The position numbers were made by a program, and so were the translations under genes. Source: JAPPLB01 sp965218555 (GTDB taxonomy: Bacteria > Acidobacteriota > Terriglobia > Bryobacterales > UBA6623). From it: a DNA stretch of 64,000 nucleotides. The stretch covers positions 1,054,001 through 1,118,000 of the forward strand of contig OZ244625.1 in assembly GCA_965218555.1 (NCBI GenBank), given 5' to 3'. The notes beneath the pieces are model-generated. The model did not search any database, was not told the DNA's origin, and saw only the letters and a list, made by a program, of their open reading frames with translations. Below, piece by piece: positions 42,788 through 51,849 of this stretch. Each line of letters opens with the position of its first letter. Within the stretch, counting starts at the first letter, position 1.

Positions 42788-44014
42788 ATGTCGTTCGAGA
42801 TGTTCGTCGCCCGCCGCTATCTGCGGGCCAAGCGTCGCGAGCGCTTCATCTCGCTAGTCACCGCTCTCTCCGTTGTTGGCGTCGCCACCGGCGTCGCGGC
42901 GCTGGTGATCGCGATGGCGATCAACAACGGTGTCGAGCAGGACTTACGCCGCTACCTGCTCGGCGCGACAGCCCACGTTCAGCTCCTGGAGAAATCCCGC
43001 CAGGGAATCGCAAACTGGCGAGAGTTCATCAAGCAATTCGACGACGTCGGCAACGTCGCCGCATCCGCACCCGCCCTCTACGGCGAAGTTATGATCGTCA
43101 GCCCTCTGCGCAGCGGCTTTGCCAATCTGAAGGGTATCGAACCTGACCGCGAACTCGATGTCGCCGGTATGCTCGCCGACCTCAAAGAGGGCTCCGTCGA
43201 CGACCTCGAACGGGCGGACGACTTCCCCGGCATCATTCTGGGCACCGATCTCGCCGAGCACATCGGCGTCCGCATGAACACCCTCGTGACGGTGATCAAC
43301 CCACAAGGCGAGATGACCCCGTGGGGCCCGATCCCCAGCGAAAAGCGCTTCCGCGTCGCCGGCATCATGGAGTCCGGCTTCTACCTCTACGACAAAGTCT
43401 GGGCGATCACAAAACTCAAGTACACCCAGCAGGCGCTCAATCAGCCCGACGTCATCAACGCCGTCGAGTTCAAGATCGACGACTTGGAGCAAGTTGAAGC
43501 GGTGGGAAGGCGACTCGAAGCCCTCGCCGGCAGTGATTTCAGCGCGACCAACTGGAAGGAACAAAACGCCCACATCTTCCGGGCGCTGGAAGTCGAGAAA
43601 CTCGTCACCGCCATCACTATCGGGCTCATCATGCTTGTTGCGGGGCTCAACATCCTCACTTCGCTCGTGATGATGGTGATGGAAAAGCGCAAGGACGTCG
43701 CCATCCTCAAATCCCTGGGCGCCTCACGAACCCAAGTCCGCAAAATTTTCATCCTGCAAGGGATCATCATCGGCGCCACCGGCACCGCCGCCGGACTCGT
43801 GCTCGGGCACGTCGCTGCCTGGATTTGCAACGCCTATAAGCTCATTCCGCTCGAAGCGGAAATCTATGGTCTGAGCTATGTGCCCTTTGCGCCTCGTCTG
43901 ATTGACGCGGTTCTGGTGGGGCTGGCTGCGTTGCTGATGAGCTACCTGACGACAATCTACCCGTCGGGATCGGCCATCCGCATCGCTCCTGCCGAAGTCC
44001 TGCGGTATGAATAA
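42788..44014 (+). CDS. LolC/LolE-type ABC transporter permease
   Basis: A 408-residue permease of the LolCE/MacB (FtsX-fold) family. It begins FVARRYLRAKRRERFISLVT, the diagnostic N-terminal motif, then TM1 (SVVGVATGVAALVIAMAI). A large periplasmic domain follows (about residues 50-270), then three C-terminal membrane segments, including EKRKDVAILKSLGASRTQVRK. It likely releases outer-membrane lipoproteins from the inner membrane. The usual ATPase partner LolD is not adjacent (the next gene is convergent), so it must be encoded elsewhere. Spacing of five bases after lysS indicates cotranscription. Confidence 0.88.
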   Translation: MSFEMFVARRYLRAKRRERFISLVTALSVVGVATGVAALVIAMAINNGVEQDLRRYLLGATAHVQLLEKSRQGIANWREFIKQFDDVGNVAASAPALYGEVMIVSPLRSGFANLKGIEPDRELDVAGMLADLKEGSVDDLERADDFPGIILGTDLAEHIGVRMNTLVTVINPQGEMTPWGPIPSEKRFRVAGIMESGFYLYDKVWAITKLKYTQQALNQPDVINAVEFKIDDLEQVEAVGRRLEALAGSDFSATNWKEQNAHIFRALEVEKLVTAITIGLIMLVAGLNILTSLVMMVMEKRKDVAILKSLGASRTQVRKIFILQGIIIGATGTAAGLVLGHVAAWICNAYKLIPLEAEIYGLSYVPFAPRLIDAVLVGLAALLMSYLTTIYPSGSAIRIAPAEVLRYE

Positions 44015-44055
44015 AGCCCGCGGGACCGGGAAAGCCGATTCGGCGGGATAATGCG

Positions 44056-44187
44056 TTATCGGCGGCAGCAGGCCATGTCGTTGCAGTACACCAAACCGTC
44101 ATCACAGCAGTCCGCCGCGTGAGCCGCGGCGCCCGCGCCGGCCAGCAACAAAGCGGATAATACAAGAGAGACAACAATACGTTTCAT
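44056..44187 (-). CDS. Tiny secreted cysteine-rich peptide
   Basis: 43 residues, MKRIVVSLVLSALLLAGAGA at the start, a signal peptide cleaved after AAAHA. The mature part is only about 19 residues, ADCCDDGLVYCNDMACCRR, with five cysteines. AAAGGAG at ideal distance before ATG 44187 strongly supports translation. It is convergent with the LolC-like gene, ending 41 bases from its stop. A metal-binding or redox peptide, or a peptide toxin or signal, are all possible; no family is recognised. Confidence 0.68.
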   Translation of the reverse strand: MKRIVVSLVLSALLLAGAGAAAHAADCCDDGLVYCNDMACCRR

Positions 44188-44443
44188 GAGGATTCTCCTT
44201 TGATTCGTTGAGAACCTCGAACAGCGAATCGGAGGGACCACTCCACTCCCGCGAAGCCAGTTCATTCCCGACCTACAACCTGCGGGAAGTTGTTTCTCAA
44301 TCAGAAGAACCTTGAGTTTGTGGAAGTGGCCGTCGTCGATGACCGGCGGCATCACCGGCGTGATCCGGCATTTCGGTGTCTGCGTTTCTGTCAGTAGATC
44401 AACGCCGCCGGTCCGTAGCGTCAAGATCTCTTAGCGGGGCCGG

Positions 44444-45424
44444 CTATTTTGTCTGACTCGAACTCGGCTCGCTCTTATACTTCGCGTATAACCCCGCCAC
44501 GTCGGCCGATCTCACGTCGGCCGGGTGGATCACAACCCGGTACTGAAACCGCAGCGACTCGCCCGACTGCAACGTGATGCTGCCGTCCTTCGAGTCATCT
44601 GCGTAGAAATGGTGCTCGCCGAAAATGTTCGCTGCAAAAAGCCCGTAGCTGCGCACGTGCCAGTAAGTCGGATGCTTAGGGTTCGAAGGGTGGTCGAAGA
44701 TCGCGATGCCGAGCTTCTCGCCGTCGATCGCGCCGCTGTAGTCCATCCACGGAGAGCGCTTGCCCCACACGGCCTTCTCGCCGGTTTTGCCGTTGGCGGC
44801 TGTGAGGACGCCAGTGCGCTCGACACCGGTAGCACGCGCATGCTGCTCTTCAAGCGGCGTAGCGACTCGGATGGCGAAGGTGCCTTCCTTGGTGTCGCCG
44901 AAGTGCACCTCACCGTCCAGCGCCGTCAGCCGTAGATCGAAGTCAATCACACGATTCGGACCACCGGCATGAAAGCGCATCGTGCGATCCTCGCGAACGA
45001 TCGGCTTGCCGTTGCGGTCATTCCAGACAAAGCTGCCGACGATGCTGTCACCCTCGGTGCGGACCTCGCCGGGCGACACCGTCCCCTTGTGGGGAAAATC
45101 GCGATCTGGTTCGTTCGCCCAGAAATCGTCACCGTTCACCTCGCCGTGTGTAAACCAAAGTCCGCGGTGGTGCGGATGGTCCTGCCGCTCGCCCTCGACA
45201 TCCTCCATCGGAAAGCGCCGTGTGACGATGGTGCCGCTTGCAGCGCGGAGCGGGTGCAGATAGGGCTTCGGTGCTCCGGTACCGTAGTAGAGCGTCGTGA
45301 ACGGCTTTCCGTCGATGTGGACTCCGATCTCGCCATCGCCCTCGGTGAATTTCACCTGTCCGGCAGGCGAACAGGCCAACAGAAAAATAAGCGCAAGAAG
45401 CAAAGCCTGAATTCGCATGCTCAT
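44444..45424 (-). CDS. DUF6807 (PmoA-like) lipoprotein
   Basis: A 326-residue exported protein with a lipoprotein signal, ALLLALIFLLACSPAG (lipobox LLAC). The mature domain has the landmarks of the DUF6807/PmoA family: LHPLRAASGTIVTRRFPMED, then QDHPHHRGLWFTHGEVNGDD near residue 81, and a C-terminal FRYQ-like FQYRVVIHPADVRS. The histidine cluster HPHHR could bind metal, and the beta-rich fold recalls galactose mutarotase-like sandwiches. Despite the family's name there is no link to methane oxidation; its members are widespread in polysaccharide-degrading bacteria. Start at ATG 45424 or six bases later. It lies downstream of the large TPR gene on the same strand. Confidence 0.85.
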   Translation of the reverse strand: MSMRIQALLLALIFLLACSPAGQVKFTEGDGEIGVHIDGKPFTTLYYGTGAPKPYLHPLRAASGTIVTRRFPMEDVEGERQDHPHHRGLWFTHGEVNGDDFWANEPDRDFPHKGTVSPGEVRTEGDSIVGSFVWNDRNGKPIVREDRTMRFHAGGPNRVIDFDLRLTALDGEVHFGDTKEGTFAIRVATPLEEQHARATGVERTGVLTAANGKTGEKAVWGKRSPWMDYSGAIDGEKLGIAIFDHPSNPKHPTYWHVRSYGLFAANIFGEHHFYADDSKDGSITLQSGESLRFQYRVVIHPADVRSADVAGLYAKYKSEPSSSQTK

Positions 45425-45508
45425 AGTGGAGCATACTCAGCCGCGTTGGGAAACCGGAGGCGCGGAAAAGTTATCGGTCGCGATGTAGACGCCCGCGCCG
45501 AGTCCTGT

Positions 45509-47569
45509 TTACTGATCTTTGTCCTGCGCCCGCGAGGAAAGCTTGACGCCGATTTTCGAGAGTTTGCCCTCGAGCTTGGCGATCTCTTTGAGGTCGCGGT
45601 CTGCCGCGGGACCACTATTCCACTCTTCGATCGACAGCTCCCAATGCTTCCGCGCTTGCTCGACCTTGCCCTGCTCGAAGTAAACGTCGCCCAAATGAGA
45701 GTGAACGATCGGATCCCGTTTGACTTTCTCGAGCGACCGCACCAGGTAACGCTCGGCCAAGTCGAACTTTTTCTGGCGATAGTACACCCAACCCAGCGAG
45801 TCGAGATAGGCACCGTTTTCCGGATCGAGGTCCAGCGCCCGCTGAATCATGTCGTGGGCCTCGTCGAGGCTCTTGTTGATATCGGCCAACATGTAACCGA
45901 GGTAGTTGAGAGCCGAAGAGTTGTCAGGGTCCTTCTCGAGCAACTCGCGGAATTTCTTCTCCGCCTCGTCATAGCGCTTGGCGCGCTCGAGGACCGCTCC
46001 GAAGGTGAACAGAGTCGACAGCCTTTGCTCATCGGTCTCAGCCAAGTCTGCGGCCTTCTCGACCGTCGCTATCGCATCGTCGTAGCGTTTACCCTTCTCG
46101 TAAACGTGCACGAGTGCGCGCAGGGCGCGGCGATTCTCAGGTTCACTCCTGAGAATCTCCTTCAGCAACCGGCTCCCCTCCCGCCAGTCGCCTGTCTCCG
46201 CAAGCAGCCCGGAGCGCTGCATAATCAGCGTCCAGTTCTCAGGAAACTCCTCGGCGCCTTCGCCGGCGACGCGTATAGCGCTCTCATAGTCCCGGTGAAA
46301 TCGATAGGTATCCACCAAGTGCGAGATCACTCGAGGCTTGGCGTCCGGGTCGACTTCTCCCAGTTCCCGAAACGTGTCAACGGCGCGTTGGACGTTCCCT
46401 TCATCCCGATAAAGCATGCCGAGTTGCTCGAGGAATAGCCCGCGATTCCGTTTCTCGCGCTGCGTGTAGCCATCCTTACGAGTCGACTCCAACAGCGTTA
46501 CGAGTTCCTCGATTGCCTTGGGCGTCTTGCCTTCTGCCTCGTACAGCAGGACGGTGTTGTATTTCACCTCCATCGAGTCCGGGGCCAGTTCGGCGGCCTG
46601 ATCAAGATGCTTCCAAGCATCCTTGAAGCGCCGCTTCTGACGATAGAGCTGCGAAAGGCGAAGCTGGAAATCGGGGTTGTTGGGTTCCTCGCGACTCAGC
46701 TCCTGGTATTCGTTCAGGGCCTTGTCGTACTCTCCGGACAAAGCCCAATTGCGGGCAAGCGAGGCGCTCAAAGCCGCGTTGCTCGGACCCATTTCCCGGA
46801 CGCGTTCGTAGAGATCGGCGGCCTCTCTATTACGGCCCATCCGCTCGTACAGGTCGGCCAGAGTCGCCAACTCCTGAGGACCCGCCTCGCCGGAGTCACG
46901 GACTCTCTCGAGCGCCCCGACAGCCTCTTCCGTCTTGCCTTGAGAAAGGTACAATCGCGCCAAGTTCGCCAAGCCTTCGGCTGAACCGGGTTCGATCTCC
47001 AGCAGCCTCTTCAAGACCGCCTCGGCTTTGTCCGGCTGCTCCAAGGCTTGATAAAAGCCGGAGAGCTTCAGCAGGGCGTCCGTATCGTTCGGCTCGATCT
47101 CGAGAATCTTCTCGTGCTGCTCGGCGGCTCGCTCCAACAAATCCCGATCGACCCCGGAACGACGGCCGTTCGTCGCATAGGCGGCGAGAAAGCGTCCCAA
47201 CGTACGGCGCACCTCGATGCTGTTGGGATTCTTCGCAAGAGCCGACTCGGCTTCGGCAACGGCTTTATCGAGCCGGTCCGTGCGTCCATAGAAGCGAATA
47301 AGCTCGATGCGCAGAAACTCCGAGTCCGGATCGGCTGCGATGGCGGCCTTGTATTCCTCGAAGGCCTTGTCCCAGTACTCACGGCGGCCATACTGCCCGG
47401 CACGCTCCATGTTCAGGTGCGCCATGGCGTAGTGGTAGTAGGCCGTGGCTCGATCCGACTTCGCCGCCGCTTCTTCCTCAGGAGCCGCTCCGAGCCCATC
47501 GGGAAGGAAGAGAATCGTCAACAGGGCGAGTAACACACCCCTCGTGAGAGCCGTGGGCGTAGTGGTCAC
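45509..47569 (-). CDS. Large exported TPR-repeat protein
   Basis: About 686 residues with a signal peptide (VLLALLTILFLPDGLGAA). The rest is a nearly continuous array of some 14-16 tetratricopeptide repeats, such as KAEAVLKRLLEIEPGSAEGL, AYLDSLGWVYYRQKKFDLAE and DPIVHSHLGDVYFEQGKVEQ. These scaffold protein assembly in the envelope, in the manner of BamD-, PilF- or Bdellovibrio-type TPR lipoproteins. GTG 47569 with AGAGGA upstream is favoured; an open frame to 47602 lacks signal character. The C-terminal tail is charged. The exact partner is unknown. Confidence 0.88.
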   Translation of the reverse strand: MTTTPTALTRGVLLALLTILFLPDGLGAAPEEEAAAKSDRATAYYHYAMAHLNMERAGQYGRREYWDKAFEEYKAAIAADPDSEFLRIELIRFYGRTDRLDKAVAEAESALAKNPNSIEVRRTLGRFLAAYATNGRRSGVDRDLLERAAEQHEKILEIEPNDTDALLKLSGFYQALEQPDKAEAVLKRLLEIEPGSAEGLANLARLYLSQGKTEEAVGALERVRDSGEAGPQELATLADLYERMGRNREAADLYERVREMGPSNAALSASLARNWALSGEYDKALNEYQELSREEPNNPDFQLRLSQLYRQKRRFKDAWKHLDQAAELAPDSMEVKYNTVLLYEAEGKTPKAIEELVTLLESTRKDGYTQREKRNRGLFLEQLGMLYRDEGNVQRAVDTFRELGEVDPDAKPRVISHLVDTYRFHRDYESAIRVAGEGAEEFPENWTLIMQRSGLLAETGDWREGSRLLKEILRSEPENRRALRALVHVYEKGKRYDDAIATVEKAADLAETDEQRLSTLFTFGAVLERAKRYDEAEKKFRELLEKDPDNSSALNYLGYMLADINKSLDEAHDMIQRALDLDPENGAYLDSLGWVYYRQKKFDLAERYLVRSLEKVKRDPIVHSHLGDVYFEQGKVEQARKHWELSIEEWNSGPAADRDLKEIAKLEGKLSKIGVKLSSRAQDKDQ

Positions 47570-47737
47570 AAGTATTCCTCTGATTGCCGTGCAACGGCGC
47601 ACAATCTTTCAGAATAAAGTATAGCGTGCGCCTCGTCGTTGGCCATGAACCAAGGTAGTACGGTCAGATTGGGCTTGTGGCGCAATAGCTGAACCAGCCA
47701 CGAATCGGCGTTTCGCTCCGGGCCGAGGGGGGCGGCC

Positions 47738-48556
47738 CTACTCCTCTTCGGGGGGAATTTGATCGCTCCGCGGCCCAATATGGATGTGTGGCCCGGTCGA
47801 CTGACCAGGCACGCTGCTGCGAAAAGCAATGAACGGGATCTCCCACTCATAAAGCAGATCGATGACAAACAGGCCTTCCGGGTCGTCGGGGTGCAGCGCC
47901 ACGTCGACGCGGTCGGTGTGGTCGTAGCCCAGCGAGCGATGCAGCGCCGTGGCTCCGTCCGCACTGATCGGCAAGCCGTGCCCGAACTCAGAGTAGAAGG
48001 CCGCGTCAACAGAAAGAATTTGCTCCTGCCACTCGTCGCTTTCACTCACATTGGCGAATGCCAGCTCTTCTTCCTTCAGTTCATTGACACGCCCCTCCGC
48101 GCGGGCCATCACGGACAGCTCGCGTACGAGTTGCGCGCGCTTCTCGGCAAGTTCGAACCGCCGCTCGGCGAACTCGGCCGCTTCCTTCGTCTTCTCAAGT
48201 TGCTGCAGGGGCAGCACCCCCGCCTCAGCGAGCTGGCGAGCGCGGGTCAGGTCCACGCGGGCCAGATCCCGCAGCGTCGTCACGGCTCTCATCATCTCGG
48301 GAATCTGCCCGACCGTGAGATCACGATCCACCAGGGTGTCGCGGACAACGCCCTCGAGTCGGGCGCGCTCGCGTTCATCCGCCGCCTGTTTGAGGGCATT
48401 GCGTGGCAGAACGCCCTGCTCCACCAGCGCGTTGAGGCGATCCTCCTCCGGCCTCGCGGGGGGCGGATCGTTGGCGCATAGAATCGACGCGCACAACCCC
48501 AGCACCGCGATGGTGTAATGCCGCCGCAATCGAACCACCGGATAATGCGACTCCAT
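47738..48556 (-). CDS. Peptidase M15-like secreted protein with coiled-coil N-terminal domain
   Basis: About 272 residues. The N terminus has a signal segment (YTIAVLGLCASILCAND) followed by a long charged helical region (about residues 30-170) resembling a coiled coil. The C-terminal part has the sequence DGATALHRSLGYDHTDRV-DVALHP (split for length) and TGPHIHIGP: a His, an Asp and a C-terminal HxH, the zinc-site layout of the D-Ala-D-Ala carboxypeptidase/hedgehog-like fold (peptidase M15). A cell-wall peptide hydrolase role is a tentative family-level reading. ATG 48556 is chosen over an upstream frame. It diverges from rsfS 56 bases away. Confidence 0.65.
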   Translation of the reverse strand: MESHYPVVRLRRHYTIAVLGLCASILCANDPPPARPEEDRLNALVEQGVLPRNALKQAADERERARLEGVVRDTLVDRDLTVGQIPEMMRAVTTLRDLARVDLTRARQLAEAGVLPLQQLEKTKEAAEFAERRFELAEKRAQLVRELSVMARAEGRVNELKEEELAFANVSESDEWQEQILSVDAAFYSEFGHGLPISADGATALHRSLGYDHTDRVDVALHPDDPEGLFVIDLLYEWEIPFIAFRSSVPGQSTGPHIHIGPRSDQIPPEEE

Positions 48557-48612
48557 TCTAGCCGCTGATTGTTCGTTAGGAGTAAGATAGGGCAACAGGG
48601 AGCCACCATTTT

Positions 48613-48960
48613 ATGTTCGATTGGGAGGCTGCGGTTCATGCGGCGCGGTCACGCAAAGCGCAAGATATCCTCGTTCTTGATATTGAGACCATCAGCTCGT
48701 TCACAGACAAATTCATTCTCTGTACCGGCGCCAACTCGCGACAGGTGCAGGCCATCTCAGGCGCCATCGAACAAAGTCTGAAAGACGGGGGCGCTCGTCC
48801 GCTCGGCATCGAGGGCTTTGCAAACGCCGAATGGATTCTCATGGACTACGGTGACTTCGTTGTTCACGTCTTCTCGCCAGCGGCCCGCGAGTTCTACTCG
48901 CTCGAACGGCTTTGGAAGACCGCGCCGCGGGTCGAAATCCCCGAGCCGGCGTTGGTATAA
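48613..48960 (+). CDS. rsfS: Ribosomal silencing factor RsfS
   Basis: A 115-residue protein matching RsfS/YbeB/Iojap in length and sequence: the segment DILVLDIETISSFTDKFILC near residue 18 and WILMDYGDFVVHVFSPAARE near 74 are the conserved core. It binds ribosomal protein L14 and blocks 30S-50S joining in starvation. GGGAG about 11 bases upstream supports ATG 48613. rlmH follows within 40 bases, the usual bacterial arrangement. Confidence 0.95.
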   Translation: MFDWEAAVHAARSRKAQDILVLDIETISSFTDKFILCTGANSRQVQAISGAIEQSLKDGGARPLGIEGFANAEWILMDYGDFVVHVFSPAAREFYSLERLWKTAPRVEIPEPALV

Positions 48961-48999
48961 CCGCGAATCGTGGTGCGCACGCGCCGCGCTCTTCTCGCT

Positions 49000-49404
49000 G
49001 TGAAAATCCGCTTATATTACATCGGCAAGCCCCGCAGCCGCGAAGCAGACCTGCTGGCGGAAGAATACGCCAAGCGTATCTCTCGTTTCTGCCGTTTTGA
49101 AATGATTTCGGCGAAGACCGAGAAGGCGATCGCCCTTTCCCCAAAGGCTTTCAATGTCGTGCTTGATCCCGAGGGACAGGCGATCACCTCCCAAGAACTG
49201 GCCGACCTGCTCGAAACGAAAAGCGGCGAAATCCACTTCTCCATCGGCGGCGCTGACGGATTCACCGATTCCTTCCGCGCGCAAGCCGACCGGCTTCTCT
49301 CGCTATCGAAAATGACCCTGCCGCACGAGCTCGCCCGCGTCGTTCTCACCGAACAGATCTACCGGGCCTTCACGATTCTGCACCATCACCCTTACCCCCG
49401 TTAG
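49000..49404 (+). CDS. rlmH: 23S rRNA (pseudouridine1915-N3)-methyltransferase RlmH
   Basis: 134 residues of the SPOUT family. VKIRLYYIGKPRSREADLLA begins at the GTG start at 49000, giving the family's usual N terminus; an alternative GTG at 48970 would add ten non-conserved residues. SAM-binding knot sequences FSIGGADGFTDSFRAQAD and the C-terminal RAFTILHHHPYPR (compare RAxxIxxxxPYHR) are present. It methylates the pseudouridine at position 1915 of helix 69 in the 70S ribosome. It is a few residues shorter than E. coli RlmH. Confidence 0.95.
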   Translation: MKIRLYYIGKPRSREADLLAEEYAKRISRFCRFEMISAKTEKAIALSPKAFNVVLDPEGQAITSQELADLLETKSGEIHFSIGGADGFTDSFRAQADRLLSLSKMTLPHELARVVLTEQIYRAFTILHHHPYPR

Positions 49405-49449
49405 CCGTTGATCCCGTCCTCCAGGCGGTTAACAAAGCAGGTCCGCTCA

Positions 49450-50505
49450 TTAATCATCGCGATAAAACCTCGTGTCGCGTTTCTCTCCGTGCCGCTCAAT
49501 AGCAAGCTGAATCAAACGATCAAGCAGTTCCGCGTACGCAACCCCACTGGCCTCCCAGAGTTTCGAGTACATGCTGATTGAGGTAAAGCCGGGCATGGTG
49601 TTGATCTCGTTGAGAAGAATGCGCCCGGTTTCGTCTTCGAGGAAGAAGTCGACTCGCGCCAGCCCCGAACCGTCGATGGCCTGGAAGGCTCCCACCGCCA
49701 TGCGCTGTACCTCCTTCGTCTGCTGTCCAGTGAGAGGCGCCGGAATCAGCAGCTCGGAGGAGTCATCAATATATTTGGCTTCGTAGCTGTAGAACTCGGC
49801 GCCGGGCTTGATCTCACCGGGAACCGACGCTTGCGGGTCGTCGTTACCGAGCACGGAGCACTCGATTTCACGGCTCCGGATTGCGGGCTCGACGATCAGC
49901 TTGCGGTCGAACTCGGCAGCGAAGTCAAGAGCTTGGCGAAGGGCATCGCGGTCGTTCGCCTTGGAGATGCCCACGGATGAGCCCAAGTTCGCCGGCTTCA
50001 CGAACATCGGGTAATCAAAGCACCTTTCCAGTTCTGGAATCGACGCGGCGCGACTGGACCGCAAGACGACCAGATGATCAACCGTCGCCAAGCCGTGTTC
50101 GCGGAAGAGACGCTTCATCACGTCCTTATCCATCCCCACCGCCGACGACAAGACGCCGGCGCCCACATAGGCCACATCCGCGAGTTCGAGCAGCCCCTGG
50201 ACGGTCCCATCCTCTCCAAACGTGCCGTGCAGAACGGGGAAGACAACATCCGCTCCGGAAGTCAGGCCGGGCTCTTTCGACAACACCGGCATCGTCCCGG
50301 TCGACAACGTTTCCTGTGCTCCGACGGGCAAGAGCCGTGCCGATTCACCCGGCTTCAGCCAGCGCCCCTCCCTCGTGATCGCGACAGGGATGACGTCATA
50401 TTTCACCCGATAGAGTGCTTGCAACACCGAAGCAGCCGATCGGATCGATACATCGTGCTCTCCGGAACGGCCGCCAAACAGGACAGCGACGCGAATCTTT
50501 CTCAT
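49450..50505 (-). CDS. ddl: D-alanine--D-alanine ligase
   Basis: A 351-residue ATP-grasp enzyme that joins two D-Ala for the peptidoglycan stem. N-terminal VLFGGRSGEHDVSIRSAASV, VFPVLHGTFGEDGTVQGLLE, the ATP-binding VKPANLGSSVGISKANDRDA and the metal/ligand loop ILLNEINTMPGFTSISMYSK are all intact. EIKPGAEFYSYEAKYIDDSS places it in the DdlA group that carries Tyr in this loop, consistent with D-Ala-D-Ala rather than D-Lac. It follows asnS with 27 bases between, on the same strand. Confidence 0.96.
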   Translation of the reverse strand: MRKIRVAVLFGGRSGEHDVSIRSAASVLQALYRVKYDVIPVAITREGRWLKPGESARLLPVGAQETLSTGTMPVLSKEPGLTSGADVVFPVLHGTFGEDGTVQGLLELADVAYVGAGVLSSAVGMDKDVMKRLFREHGLATVDHLVVLRSSRAASIPELERCFDYPMFVKPANLGSSVGISKANDRDALRQALDFAAEFDRKLIVEPAIRSREIECSVLGNDDPQASVPGEIKPGAEFYSYEAKYIDDSSELLIPAPLTGQQTKEVQRMAVGAFQAIDGSGLARVDFFLEDETGRILLNEINTMPGFTSISMYSKLWEASGVAYAELLDRLIQLAIERHGEKRDTRFYRDD

Positions 50506-50532
50506 GACAGGGGCGAGAGAAATCCAAGCAGG

Positions 50533-51849
50533 CTAAGGGTGCATCCGGTAGAGCATCCGCGGGAAGGCGATCGTCTCGCGAACATGCTCCAGACCGCAGA
50601 TCCATCCAACGCAGCGTTCGATACCGAGCCCAAAACCGCCGTGCGGAACGCTACCGTACTTTCTCAAGTCCAGATACCACTCGAAGGCTTCACGGGGGAG
50701 ATTATGCTCTTCCAGCCTTTTCACCAGCAATTCGTAGTCATGAATGCGTTGACCGCCACCGATCACTTCGCCGTAACCCTCTGGCGCGAGCACGTCCATG
50801 CCTAATGCCAGCTCGGGGCGTTCCTCGTCGGGCTGCATGTAGAAGGCCTTGATCGCCATCGGAAAGCGGTGCACCATCACCGGCCGGTCGAAATCCTCAC
50901 TCAAGAGAGTCTCGTCCGTCCCGCCGAAATCACCGCCCCACTCGAAGGCGACGCCTTTCTTCTTGAGCCGCTCGACGGCGTCATCATAACTGATTCGCGG
51001 AAACGGTTTCGCAACCTTCTCGAGATGTGACGTGTCCCGCTTCAACATCTTCAGCTCAGAAGCCCTTTCCTGGAGCACCCGCTGAATCACAGACGTAAGA
51101 AAGTCCTCCGCCAAATCCATCACGTCGTCGATCGTGGCGTAAGCCATTTCCGGCTCGACCATCCAGAACTCAGTGAGATGCCGCCGTGTTTTCGACTTTT
51201 CAGCGCGGAACGTCGGGCCGAAGCAATAGGTCTTGCCGAGGGCCGCCGCGGTCGCCTCGTTATAGAGCTGACCGGACTGTGTCAGGTACGCACTGCCATA
51301 GTCGAAGTAGGGAACTTCAAACAATGTCGTGGTTCCCTCGCATGCGGCAGGCGTCAGAACCGGTGTATCCACAAGCGTAAAGCCGTTGTTGTCGAAGTAA
51401 TCCCGAACCGCCCGGATCACCTCGTGCCGCACCCGCAGGATCGCTTGCTGCCGCCGGCTGCGTAGCCAGAGGTGCCGCTGGCTCATCAAGAAATCAACGC
51501 CGTGCTCTTTGGGTGTGATCGGGAACGGATCTTCCGGCGATACCTGCTGGAGGATGCGAATATCGCTGACCTCCATCTCGAACCCGCCCGGAGCCCGATC
51601 GTCTTTGCGGAGATTGCCTGTCACCTCAACCGCAGACTCCTGTGTCAGGTGCCGGCAGCTTTCGAATGTCTCGGGCGCCACCGCGGCTTTGACAACGACA
51701 CCCTGCATAAAGCCTGTGCCGTCGCGAAACGTGGGAAAAAGGATCTTGCCCGAGCGGCGCAGATTGTGCAGCCAACCGCGAAGCTGAACCGTCTGACCGT
51801 CGAATTCAGAGGCTCTGTCGATGCGGATCAGCGGAGGAGCATCCGCCAT
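50533..51849 (-). CDS. asnS: Asparaginyl-tRNA synthetase
   Basis: A 438-residue class IIb synthetase. The N-terminal OB fold is VQLRGWLHNLRRSGKILFPT. Class II motif 2 is FGPTFRAEKSKTRRHLTEFW with the AsnRS-typical EFWMVEPEMAY; motif 3 is GFGLGIERCVGWICGLEHVR near the C terminus. Presence of AsnRS indicates direct asparagine charging. The start codon abuts the stop of the TIM-barrel gene (no gap), and ddl follows, so the three form an operon. Confidence 0.95.
   Translation of the reverse strand: MADAPPLIRIDRASEFDGQTVQLRGWLHNLRRSGKILFPTFRDGTGFMQGVVVKAAVAPETFESCRHLTQESAVEVTGNLRKDDRAPGGFEMEVSDIRILQQVSPEDPFPITPKEHGVDFLMSQRHLWLRSRRQQAILRVRHEVIRAVRDYFDNNGFTLVDTPVLTPAACEGTTTLFEVPYFDYGSAYLTQSGQLYNEATAAALGKTYCFGPTFRAEKSKTRRHLTEFWMVEPEMAYATIDDVMDLAEDFLTSVIQRVLQERASELKMLKRDTSHLEKVAKPFPRISYDDAVERLKKKGVAFEWGGDFGGTDETLLSEDFDRPVMVHRFPMAIKAFYMQPDEERPELALGMDVLAPEGYGEVIGGGQRIHDYELLVKRLEEHNLPREAFEWYLDLRKYGSVPHGGFGLGIERCVGWICGLEHVRETIAFPRMLYRMHP

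Noticed and set aside
44969..46438. Open frame of 489 codons on the plus strand spanning parts of two minus-strand genes
   Set aside because: It covers the ends of the DUF6807 and TPR genes and has no motifs of its own.
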